Shown here piece after piece: positions 11,138 to 22,552 of a DNA stretch of 64,000 nt. A model generated the notes under the pieces. The model was not told the origin of the DNA. It saw nothing but the letters and a program-made list of their open reading frames with translations, and did not search any database. The position numbers and the translations under genes were made by a program. This DNA is from Parascedosporium putredinis. Its lineage: Eukaryota; Ascomycota; Sordariomycetes; Microascales; Microascaceae. The DNA lies in assembly GCA_949357655.1 (NCBI GenBank), contig CASHTG010000014.1:186001-250000 (forward strand), read 5' to 3'. How positions within the stretch are numbered: position 1 is the first letter of the stretch; each line of letters begins with the position of its first letter.

Positions 11138-12407
11138 ATGGGGGACCCTTTTAGTGTCGCTGCCTCAGCGCTAACTATCATCGCAGCCGCAATCGGGGCG
11201 ACAAAGGCGCTAAATGAGACGGTGAAAAGCTACAAGGGCCGCGACAAGACCTTAGGCAGACTACAAGGTGGTCTTGAAGACCTTATCACGACTTTGCACT
11301 CTCTACAGGAGTCAATTCATGACGAAACTCAATTTTAACTCTTCTACGGGGACCCATTCAGCGATGCACACAAGTGTGTCGTGACTTCCAAGATGCTATG
11401 CAACTATTCGAAGGAAAGTCCAGGGTAGGTTTAAAAGACTGGGCAAAGATGGAGTTCATGAGGGCGATATCACTGAATTCACGGAAACCCTGGCCGATTA
11501 TAAGTCAACTATCATGATCGCTTTGGGGACGATTACTATGTTAGCCACCTCTATAATCACCTCGATCTGTTCGGGTGCATTTGCTAATCCTTTTATCTTA
11601 TATTTCGCAGGAAAACTTCTAAACTTACTCACGGGGTTATCGAGGAGTATAGCGAGATGATCAAAGATACGGCGTACCATCTCGAGGTACGCCTTCAACG
11701 CATCGATGAGAAAATGGAAGATGTTGCCGCTGCGCACCGTACAACTTCCTCCAAGCTTCAGGAGTAAATTTACAGGATGAAAAGGCTGTTACGATCCAGT
11801 GTCTTCGCATCTGTGAGGACGCCAGCTTATATCTCAAATCTTTGGAAGATGGGCAGCAGGGATTACAGGGGGTCAAGGTGCCGAATTTGTACTGAGCAAG
11901 TTTGAGGCGCAGCTTCTGACACAAAAGACGCTGGACGAAAACCGAGTAAAATTGGCAGAGACAATCGGTTGTCTTCGGGAACGCTTGGCCCAGGTGACTT
12001 TAAATGAGGGCCTTGATAGCGAAGATAAGATGTTGCGGCTAACGCAGCAGTGTTTGGCTGTGTGTAAGGAGGCAGCCACGCAAGTGTCGGGTCAAAAGAT
12101 ACACGTTATTGGGGAGGTCATCGCTGACCAGGACTGCGATCAAGTAGTGGTGACCGCTCTTGCAGATCTCTTCAATGTTGGGAAAGTGAAAGCTAGTAGC
12201 AGGTCAGCACAATTGGTCGGGTCAATGCCGCCGGATGTGCTTCGGGATATGTCTAAGCATCGCTACGGCAGCAGGTTTGGTGCTTTGGGTGGTATCGTTG
12301 CGCCCACACAATTAGACAATGCCGCAGCTTCATCGTCGGGTTTCGAAGCTCGGATACCCGACACAACCCCTAGAACGCTAAACAAACTTCAGGAAGAGAG
12401 CCATTAG
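11138..12407 (+). CDS. STAND-type fungal N-terminal domain protein (PigL_N-like), four frame breaks
   Basis: Starts MGDPFSVAASALTIIAAA, like the divergent neighbour at 10509. Proposed exons are 11138-11539 and 11611-12407; the acceptor TTTCGCAG is good and the donor GTTAGC is weak. Four single-base losses are needed: T-run 11333-11336, G-run 11462-11464, near 11765-11768, and GG at 11877-11878. Corrected length is 401 codons. The C-terminal block (IHVIGEVIADQD, then VVVTALADLFNVGKV and SKHRYGSRFGAL) is the best conserved part and aligns with the neighbour's C-terminus. No nucleotide-binding domain follows. The pair probably arose by inverted duplication. The role is unknown; by family it may be a signalling-domain partner of STAND receptors. 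Confidence 0.75.
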
Positions 12408-12864
12408 GTCCAGAAGCGACCCACGATAAGCCATCCCCCAACGAAGTAAGGAGGCGGAGACTTGTTGATTAAGAATAAACAATGAAGACGAGCTACTAAA
12501 GAGCGGCTAATCGTCCCCAATGAAGTTGCCACCTCCCATCATCAGCCAGGAAGAGTAGTAATTTGTAATGGCCCCAACACCCCTACCGATTTCACTGTTT
12601 CACTTCGTATAGACAAATCTACTAAACCTTGTTGACCATTTATGTCGGAGCCCCCGAAACCAAAACCCCAAATTAAAAAAAAAAAAATGCTGCACGCTGA
12701 GCACTTATATAGGCTTCCAATTCCTAGATTTCCGCATTTGGACGCTAGAAGTATGCCACCCATGCAGCGAATACAGCCCTTAGATGGATTTCAAGCTAAT
12801 ACCTTGATTTCGAGGAGGAGGAGAGATCGAGTGCAATACTCAAGCAGTTCCCTTTATTGATGAA
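12408..12864. other. Intergenic, no gene seen
   Basis: No supported coding sequence. Contains an A-rich run at 12676-12687. Confidence 0.5.
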
Positions 12865-13600
12865 AGAGGATAATGTTAGTATTCGCTGCTTGGATCCTCC
12901 TAATAGATCCGTTTCTACAGGGTAATTTCTATCCCTTTTATATCTGACATCCCTGGGATATCTATATGATCCGTCTGTAACTGCCGTTCCGGTCGGATAT
13001 AGGGGTAAACGCCATCCGGTTTGGGATGAAGGGAAAACGCCACCGGATCTGGATCCTTTCGACCCAGCCTCCTCTCTCGCACTGAGCCCCTCAAGGCTCT
13101 CGAACGCACGTGACTCACCGTGTGGATCTACGAGGAAAAGTCCCACCCATTTCCTATCTTTTATTACAAAATTGCTAGAACGATGCTAATGATCCAGTGT
13201 TGAAGGATACTGGACTAGGATACGGAACCAGGCTAGTGCTTGAGGTCCGGATCCGTCTGGACCCGAATCTAGATGCCGTCTACCCTTGTATCCGAGCATG
13301 GGTTGGAACCCCCTTTTCGTTTGGAGCTAAGATCGGCTATCTTTAGATCCGGATAACGGCTATTCATGTATTCGAGAAACCCTGAACGGATCCCAGTTGG
13401 ATCCCAATTCTGGTCTATATGTACTGTAGCTTTATCCCATAGAAACGGACCCGGGAAAGAGGATCCAGGCAGTGAATACGAACCGTCAGTTCCCCCAAGA
13501 CCCACATATGTTCGATATCTAGACCCAAAGAATCGTAACACCGCCAGACGGCTAGCCTACCTAGTTACGGTTAAAGTCCGGCCTCTGGCCCCGATCGTCT
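12865..13600. repeat. GGATCC-rich degenerate repeat region
   Basis: GGATCC occurs at about 12893, 13043, 13247, 13388, 13400 and 13465, six times in under 600 bp, with many GGATCT, GATCCG and ATCCGG variants between. A near-duplicate unit is visible at about 13002-13018 and 13031-13046 (GGGTAAACGCCATCCGG against GGGAAAACGCCACCGG). The left edge (12868-12903) is similar to the last 40 bases of the window, so this appears to be a dispersed repeat. No coding sequence supported. Confidence 0.5.
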
Positions 13601-15190
13601 TTTCACTTTGTGGCGTGCCACGTGATGTACCCCGTTCGTATTAAAAGTGGGGGAAACTGGAAACTCATCGTTGTCCTCTCTCTTGCCTTGATCTTGACCG
13701 CCTCAACCGCCGCAATGAATCGAAGCTCAAGTCCTCCACGCACACCCAATCCACCGAACCTCACAAACCTAACGGGTACCGTCCCCAACGGGCCGGATCA
13801 CCGAACACATCCTCAAGTAAGACCCTCGACACATTTTGTCCATGACGTAGAGGTGCATCGTGCTGGGGCACATATCCTCCTATCAACCCAAATCGACCAC
13901 CTGTGGGACTCACGACGGATTATAGTTGGAGAAAACGGTGTAGAGTGTGCTGGGATCATGAACGATGCATCAATCCAGGCACTTTGTGCTGCTTTTGGAT
14001 TCCACGGACTGAACAGCTCACAGAATGTGGCGGGCTCGGTCACATCGTCCTTCTCAGGCCTGGGACGAAAGGTTGCGGATGGGGCTCAAAAGCGTGATTG
14101 AGAGAAGGCGGCAGCGAGTCACGATATTTTCCCTACATGCCCAGCTAACCAAAGATGCATGCCTGGAAGTCAAGCTTCGTCAACTACCGGCACTCCAGCA
14201 ACCAGGATGTCTCAGACTGGAATATCCCTCTAATCTATCTCTGACTAGAGCTTTAAGACAAGCTGGGAGCGAAAAGGATGTATTATAGACACATAAACGC
14301 GCTAATAACAGTACGGATTGGTTTTATTCACACGAAGTGCTAAGCGCCACGGGCGAGTACTCTTCCTAGAATATTAGAGGGGCTTTACATTTTTGCGTCG
14401 TACTGGGGTACACGTCCTATCAACCCGGATTGACCCGCAGTGCGAGCTCTGGGACCCTGGGATCTCGGGATACATACTTTGGCCATTGGCGAAGGAAATA
14501 GGGAGAGTCACGAAACCAAAATGCGGCAGGCTTTTCCTGGAGTCGCGTGTCTAAGTTGGGGTTGATGCATCCTTGTTTCTTGATTATTCAGGGGGCTTGA
14601 TTAGCTGCTAATCTTCTCCGTGATTGTTTGCCATGCGTTCCAGCCGTCAGTCGCGTCGTTAATGCACGAGGCTGAAGGGCGGGTGCAAAGAGTAGGGATT
14701 GGGTGTGCTACGACCCCAGAAAAAGCAAGTCTTGCCCTGTAAACCTTCCAACGCGATACTCCCCTTCATCTACAAGTACGAAGCAGTAATAGCTGACGGT
14801 ATAACTGAAGGTACCGGTTTAGCATGCCTGTAGCCCGAGCTCTTCTCGTTGCCAGCACAATATTTATTTGTACGTAACAACCTCACATGCTCCTGAATAT
14901 GAGCCCTTTTCCTTTTCTCATCGCGTCTAGTCACGTTTTACATGTCGCCCGTATATATGCGTTTAACCTACTCCTCCATCGAGCATTCTTTATATCCACA
15001 TATTAACAACTGGAGTAGCCATTAACCTCCTAATTGCCCTCTTTTTCCAGCTTCAGGGATGGAGCCAAAGTCAAGTACTCAGGTCGATGTCTCTGATCAA
15101 CAGTGCCAACCGATAAGGCGCCAGTTGGGCTTTTATGAACTAAACCACCACACGTAATATCCAGAGCTATACACGTATCTTTTGCGATCG
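13601..15190. other. Intergenic decayed DNA, no supported gene
   Basis: Several short open frames exist but none resembles a known protein or has supporting splice structure. A block near 13856-13903 (TGCTGGGGCACATATCC, then CTATCAACCC) recurs in mutated form at 14400-14440, with mainly C/T and G/A differences. Confidence 0.4.
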
Positions 15191-15199
15191 TATTTTGGC

Positions 15200-16990
15200 G
15201 AGGAGGTTTGTTCTCCACAATGTATTGATACAGATGCTCCCCTTCCTGACTTTCTACCCATCGAGATGCTTTACAACGGCACTGGAAACAATGCTCTAGA
15301 GCATGTGGGCAGTCTCTCCCAACCCTCCCACAAGGTAAGCGGGGTCGGAAACAGATTTCGTGCGACGAGTGCGCGCGCGGCAAGAAAAATTGCGACAGCG
15401 GCAAGGCATGTCTATTATACAAGAGAAAGCACCGAGATTACACTTATTCGAGTACGTCCGGCCTTAGCTTCACGCCGTCTGCCTCTTCAGGTGGAACTAA
15501 CGGAACGCTCCCAGAGCTCGCTCATGGAGCCAAGAAAGACCGATTCACCACACGTCGCGGTTTCCGATTCTTCGAGGTCCAAGGTAGTGGATAACAGAAG
15601 GGTCGATAAAAGCAACTCCCTAGGCTTGACTACTGCTCCAAGCGGGACTTGTCAGACCTAGACCAAGAAGAACCTGGCAGTTAGAGGCGGCATCGAGACT
15701 AACGACGTTGGTGGCTACCGTAGTGGGACGTCCACACCAATCGAACCTAAAAGGCGATGGCTGCTCTACTTGATTCGTTGAAGCCATACGCGGAACGTGT
15801 CATTATGGACAAGGTGTTAGACGACATCCTGAAGCTCACTTTGAATGAGGCTCGTCGTTATGGTTAGGAGAGAAGCATAAGAGCCCCCTACGTTGGCTCG
15901 GGGTTTCTTTCCTCGTGATGACTATTCGAACTAACCAATTTCCGGCCGCCATATCTACAGTGTGATTCAGTCTGTTGCTCATATCTCCAAAGTCCAGTCG
16001 TTTATCGTGGGGGATGAAAAACTAGGCATCGAGCCTCTGGACAACCCCAAATTCCCCTAACATGGCCGAGCACTTTTCCAATATCAGTTGACACTTAAAT
16101 AGACTACCTATATATTCAGTATATAAAGTATCATCTCAAATCTGTTTTAAATGATTTGAAGAAGCTTATTTTTGGGAAGGGCGACCTGTGAGAAAACTAA
16201 TATGAAATGTTCCTGCTGGTATTCGTGCTGCTCGTCACCCTAGAGGGTATTTATGAGAGGTAGATTGCCTTTATGCGAAAGTATGTAGGTGAGGTAAGCA
16301 GCATTCTCAACCTCTCCTCTTGCTGCACACAAATATATTAACAAGCAGGGGTATAGGGAGGAAACATCTTTGCTAAAGTAAACTATGTGAAGCGACATAT
16401 TATGGAAGAATGGCGCGATTCTGCCAAGAACCTCATCTATCATTTTCGTGTCGTCATTCGGGGAATGACACCGTTCAACTAGGATTGACACCGGAAATAG
16501 AGGGGAAGGCCGGTCTAGATAAGTAGTTAAAGGAGTACATTCGACAAGTATCAGAGATGTTGTCGAACCGACGTGAGTACCACCAGGGGCCTAGTCTTCG
16601 ATAGTATTAGCGAAGACGACCATTTGGCGACCGACATCCTGTCTGCCCGCCTGCGAGCGAAATATTAGGGTTCACAGGTCATTACATATCGGCCTTGTAT
16701 AAAAGAGATTCTCGACACCTCATATCGGCTACGCTCCGAAACGAATCTGTCGCTTCTTTACGCCCCCTACTCTAAGCTTCCACAGCATATTGTGCGGAAA
16801 GTTCAATAGATATCTAGCGAAGTATAGGCTCATGTAAAACAGGGTGTTCGGTCGCTCATTGAGAGTATACAGGCTTTATATGGCCTTAGGGACAAGCGTC
16901 CTATCATCATAAATATGTTTAGTATAGCTTATATATAGGATCATTGACGCTAGTTCAAACACAGCATCTGACAGCAGCAATTTTAACACC
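15200..16990 (+). pseudogene. Relic of a C2H2 + Zn(II)2Cys6 transcription factor
   Basis: Three pieces in the right order show what this was. At about 15264-15310 the frame reads HRDALQRHWKQC, the second half of a C2H2-type finger. At 15344-15440 it reads SCDECARGKKNCDSGKAC, then Y-x6-Y: the Zn2Cys6 spacing C-x2-C-x6-C-x5-C-x2-C-x6-C is kept, but cysteines 5 and 6 are tyrosines (TAC), each one G-to-A step from TGC. At about 16615-16930 the frame reads ARLRAKY*GSQVITYRP and later DKRPII, matching the conserved C-terminal ARLRAKYWGxQVITYRP block of fungal zinc-cluster regulators, with Trp codons turned into TAG. Stops interrupt it throughout. It is dead, and by transitions, unlike the indel-broken genes nearby. 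Confidence 0.8.
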
Positions 16991-17494
16991 AATGACTGTT
17001 ACCCTCTATCTATGTCCTTCTAAATTCTAGCGTAGCTAGGGAAGCTCGGTGTTGAGGCGTCATGTATAGCGTTGACTATAAGCCATACCTTCCTTGCAAG
17101 CGTTCTTCGCTAAAACTCGATCTCTGCCCTAGATCGTGTACGCCGCCTTTCTTGAAGAGGGCAGCAGGTGGGTTGAAAGTTCGGAGGGGATGGATAACCC
17201 ATGGGGATCCTGCCAAGACATCCCGCGGAAATGCCATCGATTTGCTAAAACTACATCTAAGATAGAGAAGGCATATCGAGATACCCTTGCTGTCTTCGGA
17301 ACGGATAGATGGATAGAATGGTTCTTTATTTGTATTGTTCCTGTTGAAATTAGTACTAGAGTTAAAGAGCATCCCATAGACACTAAGGGATCTTCGCACA
17401 CCGAGCCTCATGCCATTATTAGTATGCTAATCATTACATCGTAGGGATGCCACCCTTCTCACTCCCACCCATCCCCATCAGTTCCCATCTTGTT
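16991..17494. other. Intergenic, 3' side of the acyl-CoA synthetase
   Basis: Between the transcription factor relic and the stop codon of the minus-strand acyl-CoA synthetase. No supported gene. Confidence 0.5.
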
Positions 17495-19755
17495 TCAAGC
17501 GGAGCCCTTAAAGCACTCGGAAATCTCCTTCTTAAACCTCTCGCGGATCATCCTCCGGTTGAGCTTTTGGGTGGCCGTGACAAGCCCCTACATAATCCGG
17601 TTAGCAACAGCTGCAGCATGTCGTTTTGAGCACGGAGGTTGGCACTCACACTGGGGGCGTCCATTCCTCGTCCGTGATTACGACACCAGACACAATTTCG
17701 ATTTCAGATAGACCAGCGCGCCTGCCAGTCGCCTGAAGATCCTTGAGAACTAGATTACGGACCTTGCGATCGCTATGCATGCTATGCTCGTCAACACCTA
17801 CCTCTTTGGCCCTCTCGGCGAGCGCTTTCTCGTTGGGCATGATGACGGCAATCGGACGCGAGTATTCGGCCTCGGCCTGGACCATGACGTTCGCTACGAC
17901 CTGACTGCCTCGGTAGACCGCCTCAACCTTCTCCAGGGCAATGTATTCACCACCTTGCATCTTCACGAGATTCTTGAGACGATCTATAACTCGCAGGTGG
18001 CCATTGGCATCGAACTCCCCGATGTCGCCAGTCTTGAACCAGCCATCGGCCGTAAACGCCTTGCTCGTTTCTTCCGGGTTCTTAAAGTATTCTGTCATGA
18101 TAGGCATACCCTTGAACCAGATCTCTCCCTGAGGTATATCCGCATCGGCGGAATAGCCTAGCTCAGGGAGGGACACTAGTTTCGCATCCAAGGAGCCAGG
18201 TATAGGTCCGATGGAATTCGGCGAATACTCAAGCGGGCACCCAAGGGATCCAGTGGCGCAGGTCTCGGTGAGACCATAACCCGCGAGCATGGGGGCGAGG
18301 ACCAGGGACACAAACTGTTTTGTTTCGTCCGAGATGCCGCTTGCGCCGTTCATGGTGAACCGGAGCCGGCCACCTACAAGTTCGCGAACCTTGCTGAAGA
18401 CGATCCCGTCAAAAATAGACGCTCCAGGGAGCCTGTTCCGAGACATAAAGCCCTTGTAACCAACAGCACCCCAGAACAAGGCTCGCCGGATCGGACTCGA
18501 GGTCTCAAGCTTAGCTAAAACACCCTTCCTCACCGTCTCCCAGATCTGAGGGACGCCTACCATGACAGTGGGCTTCAGCTCTCGCATATCCCCAGCGCAG
18601 TTCTTGACTGACATATCGGATAGTGTCTTGGGACTCCCGTACCCGAGAGTTCCGCCGATAAAGAAGACAAGATTCTCGAGGGCCATTTCGAGAATATGAG
18701 CCAGTGGTAGGTAGGCGAGCACGCACTCCTTGTCGCTGACACAGTCGTCGACGCAAGAGTAAAGGCCGGCAACTTCAACGCAACCGTCAGTAGATTGCAG
18801 CATACGGTGTAGCGAGAGACTTACCTGCAGCAGTCAGTGACTGGTGGGTGATGCAAGCGCCTTTAGGTACACCGCTTGTGCCAGAAGTGTACATAATACA
18901 ATACAAGTCAGGGCCCTTGGCGGGAACCAGCTCAACAGGGTTCTCCTGGCCGAGTTTAAGCAACTCCTGGTAAGTGATGACCTTGATCTCGGGATGGTTC
19001 TTCTTGAACTCGTCGATTTCGTTGCCGGTGCCGAAGATGCAGTCCTGGTTTACAATGACGGTCTTGATTTTGGATTCTTGGACAGGGCTTCCAGTGGCAG
19101 TCGACAGCAGGTGAGGGTCAATGTACATGACCTCACACTCGGTCTGATCGAGAGAGTGCTTGATGCCCTCGGCTCCGAGACTGTCGTACGCAGTGACTAT
19201 CGGGATGGACTGGGAGGTGCAGGCGTGAGACATGGAGATCCAACTCACACTAGCGTAAAGGAGAATGTAAGTACCGCGGTCAACAGGTAGTGGAAGGGGT
19301 GCATACCTGGTGGTGCCGAAGAGGTGGAGCTTCTTATCAGGCCTGAGGCCTAGTTTGCGTAGCCCGCACCCCAGTTCAATGATGAGCTGTTCGTAGTCTT
19401 TATAGGTGATGAAAGAGAACTGAGAGAGCTCATAATACTGCCACTCTCTGCTCACGTCTTTTATCTGGCCGTCGATGTTCTTTTGGATTTTCTTGGTCTC
19501 TTTGTGAAGCTTGATGAGCTTGCGGTAGCCGACAGCGTTGTTGTTGGGGTAGAGGCGTGCGCTGCGGCGAATGATGTCGAAAACTGTGTGGACGCCATCG
19601 GCCGGAGAGTTGACGAGACCATCTTTGTACTTGACATGCCGCCGAGGTATTGTCTCCCCGGGGACCTTAGAATAGCCGGGCGCCTCCACGGTAAATGGGG
19701 GCTTGTGCACCTGGTGCAGGGGCATGATCTCCGTGGAGTAGTCCATGCTGGGCAA
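17495..19755 (-). CDS. Long-chain fatty acid-CoA ligase (FAA/ACSL type)
   Basis: Activates long-chain fatty acids to acyl-CoA through an acyl-adenylate, for lipid synthesis or beta-oxidation. Exons: 19755-19307, 19249-18825, 18772-17652, 17587-17495; introns 57, 52 and 64 bp. Total 696 codons including stop, so 695 aa, the size of yeast Faa1. Visible motifs: AMP-binding loop YTSGTSGVPKG (near residue 275), GYGLTET, KTGDIG and the ACS signature DRLKNLVKMQGGEY (near 560), followed by LVTATQKLNRR at the C-terminus. The last intron uses the unusual donor GTGTGA, chosen because it keeps PPGLVTATQ in frame. No C-terminal SKL-type peroxisomal signal is seen. No frame correction is needed in this gene. 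A second in-frame Met lies three codons in. Confidence 0.96.
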
Positions 19756-20707
19756 TTGGGGTAGAATCAGGGCGCTGGAGCGAAAGATGTAGTCTTCAGA
19801 GGGAAGTTAAGATTAGAAACTTGCAGCTGCAGTTGAGGCGTCGGCGATCAATGTAGATGGGAAGCTGGCGGCGCAAGGGACGATGGAGGGGTCGGAGAAG
19901 AAGAAGGAGAAGGGGGCTGTACAAGTAAAACGGTTGGTCCAATATCTGAGGCAACCAACAAAGACTGTTGAGGTGTTGATGACAATGATGACAATAATGA
20001 CAATGAGTACCTAATAAGATACTAGACTCACACGGGAGCAGCAGGCAGCCTCTTATTGGCACCCCTTCCTGTATTTTGACCTTCCATATCCTACATATAC
20101 TAGGAAATGTTGAGAAAGTGAACTTCGTACCTCGAAAGTCCCTTGGCCTTCTTTTTTTTGTTTGATATTATATCTTTTATTTCTAATAATTCGATTTAAT
20201 TGCTAATATTGAAATTTAAAGTAGTTCGAGCTACCGAGACGCACGATGGCATAGTCTTAACAGGTCAAAAGATTACCACAGCCTCCACAAGAGCTGGAGT
20301 TTCCTTTAGGATATCCGTTTTACCACAGGTCATTCTCAGACGGCAAGGAAGTGGCACTTGGAGTGGCACCGGACTGTTTTCTGCCCATAACTTCGAGGAG
20401 GGAAAAGGCCGTCGGCCTCTTACCTCGAACTTTCTTCTTCTTCAACAACAGCAACAACGACTATTTATTATCTGCTCAGTTTACCATATTGTGCTTTGAA
20501 GCTTATGTCTTGCCTGTCCTAGGCCAACGGGTGCTCCATCTTGTGCTCTCTTTACACTCAGCCATTGACAGATTGTCTCATTATGTCCTCTCCTAAGAGC
20601 ATATAACAGCTCGCAGGGAGACGACGACTGAACCACTCCCTTTCTTACCCCACTGGTTAAGCCACACTAACCCGTCTTGATTCTAACTCTTTTTCTCCAC
20701 GCGCGCT
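19756..20707. promoter_or_regulatory. Acyl-CoA synthetase upstream region
   Basis: 952 bp between the start of the acyl-CoA synthetase and the 3' end of the MFS gene, both minus strand. Contains GA/CT-rich stretches near 19890-19915 and CAACAACAG-type repeats near 20445-20460. No gene is supported. Confidence 0.45.
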
Positions 20708-22552
20708 TCAAGTCATGTTTACCTTCTCCCATCGCATCAAAAGCCCTACTGCCAATACCGCCGCAGCCCCTGAGATTGATATGCCATAGACAGTGGCGAT
20801 AGTGCTGGCGATAGCATCCGACGTGAGACTACGTATTTCAGGAGTGCTTTCGCTGATGATAGTAGAGTATCCGCCGGCAAGTGCTGCACGAATCTCGCTA
20901 GAGGAATATCCCCTCCCGTCGAGGGCGCTTTGCAAAGTATTGAAGCCAACGTTCTGAAAGAGGGTCCCTGCTATAGCCAACGCCAAGGCTCCACCACCTA
21001 GTTGTCCCACGTTGATGAAGCTAATGACAGATGTTGCCTTGTCGCCAGGAAATTTGACAAGAGCGATCGAGTAAGCAGCTTGTAGTGTCAGACCACATCC
21101 AGCCCCAATCAAGACCTCAAATCCATAAATGTTTCCCGCAGGCGTTGCGGTGGAGATGAAGAACATGGGTACACTTCCGGCCAAGGCCAGTATGCCGGAT
21201 ATGACGTACCAAGCAGCGTAAAGGTTGAGTTTTGGCATAAGAGCCCCGGATAAAAGGGCACTAATTATCAAGAGGAATATGAAGGGCAGAAGGCGACCCG
21301 CGACCTCGATAGCGCCATCTCCCTTTGTGAATTGGAAAAAGAGAGGAATGTAGTAGATGTTGAAAAGTTGACTGCGCTGGTACCGGCAGTCCCTATGAAC
21401 AACAGAACCAACGACCGGCTTTTGAGGCACCAAACTGGAAAGATTCGATCTTCTTTGGTTGTTAAGAATGCAGTCCATTGTTGCAGCGTATAGAGAATGG
21501 CAGTGACCCCAGTCATGACCCAGAGGGTAATAGTTGAACCTGAGTCCCATGGCCACTGAGAGCCACTATATGTGCACGCGGTAATGAAGAGCGCAAATGT
21601 TGCGGCATTAAGTAGCGCGCCAAGCCAGTCGAGGTTCTTGATCCGTGGTAGGATCTTTTCGTGGTGGTGTGCGCCGTGATGCGGGAACCAGAAGATATAG
21701 ATCGGGGCGGTAATTGCGGCGAGGACGAGGTTGATATAAAAGGCCCTTTGAAAGGTCAGTTGATGAAGGTCAAACCATCGTTCGTTGCTTGCACTCACCA
21801 ACGCCAAGTTGCCTTACTCTGAGCAAATCCGCCTCCGATAACAGGGCCAAGGACGGCGCCAAGACCCCAGAATCTATCACGACTGTCAATCTCAATGCTC
21901 CACCTTCAAGGATCGTTGACGGGAGACGTACGCGCTAATCAAGGCAGTGTAGAGTGGTCGTTTGGCTGGGGTCGGAAAGATGGAGATATACGTCATACAT
22001 CTTGCTCGATAGTCAACATCGACTCTTTACAGCAGTGTCATAATACACTCACCCAAGATAGATCCCGGTTCCACCCATTCCTGCCACGACTCGGCCGACA
22101 GCCATGGCCGTCATATTGGGAGCCACACCACAAATTGCACTACCGATCTCAAATGCGATGATACTGCCCAGATACAACCATTTAACCTCTACCTTGTTGT
22201 AGAGGGAGCCGAACAGCGAGATGGTGGCGACCGAGCCAAGTAGAAATCCGGTACCAACCCACGGCAGCATCTTCAGATTTCCTAGAGAAGCCAGAATGGG
22301 CCCTTGCACATCAGCAGCAATCGTCGAGTCCAGTCCATAGAGGAATGCGGTCAGGTACAACCCAACGCATACATTGAACCAGCGGAGGTTGCTCATTTGT
22401 ACAACTGCAACGTCTCCCACCTCTTCCTCTGGCGTTACCGAGCCATCCTTGTCGACCGCGATGGACTCGGTGGGCGACTGCCCAGTGACTGGTAGCTTTT
22501 CAGCGACATCTCGCGTGTGAAAGTCGCTGGCGGACTCGGCCTTTGAGCTCAT
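20708..22552 (-). CDS. MFS multidrug/mycotoxin-type efflux transporter (DHA2/TRI12-like)
   Basis: A proton-driven plasma-membrane exporter of the 14-helix drug:H+ antiporter type, similar in layout to fungal toxin and trichothecene pumps. Exons: 22552-22053, 22000-21932, 21873-21799, 21745-20708; introns 52, 58 and 53 bp with good GT/AG ends. The N-terminus is hydrophilic and acidic (about 60 aa), then LRWFNVCVGLYLTAFLYGLD opens the first helix; YGLDSTIAADVQGPI, GPVIGGGF and WRWAFYINL are family landmarks. One T is missing in the T-run at 21363-21366: adding it turns VNFSTSTTF into VNFFNIYYIPLFFQ and gives 561 codons. The start is uncertain; Mets at 22576 and 22609 are alternatives. Substrate unknown. 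Confidence 0.9.

Noticed and set aside
9315..12407. Calling the two STAND-type genes pseudogenes
   Set aside because: All breaks are one-base losses, most in short runs, and both models close in frame after repair. Sequence error is at least as likely, so they are kept as CDS with the breaks stated.
13610..14101. A 163-codon open frame beginning with a hydrophobic stretch
   Set aside because: No family resemblance, no upstream or splice support, and it overlaps the local duplicated block in decayed DNA.
18844..19290. A 148-codon open frame on the plus strand
   Set aside because: It is opposite the acyl-CoA synthetase exons and spans an intron of that gene; shadow frame.
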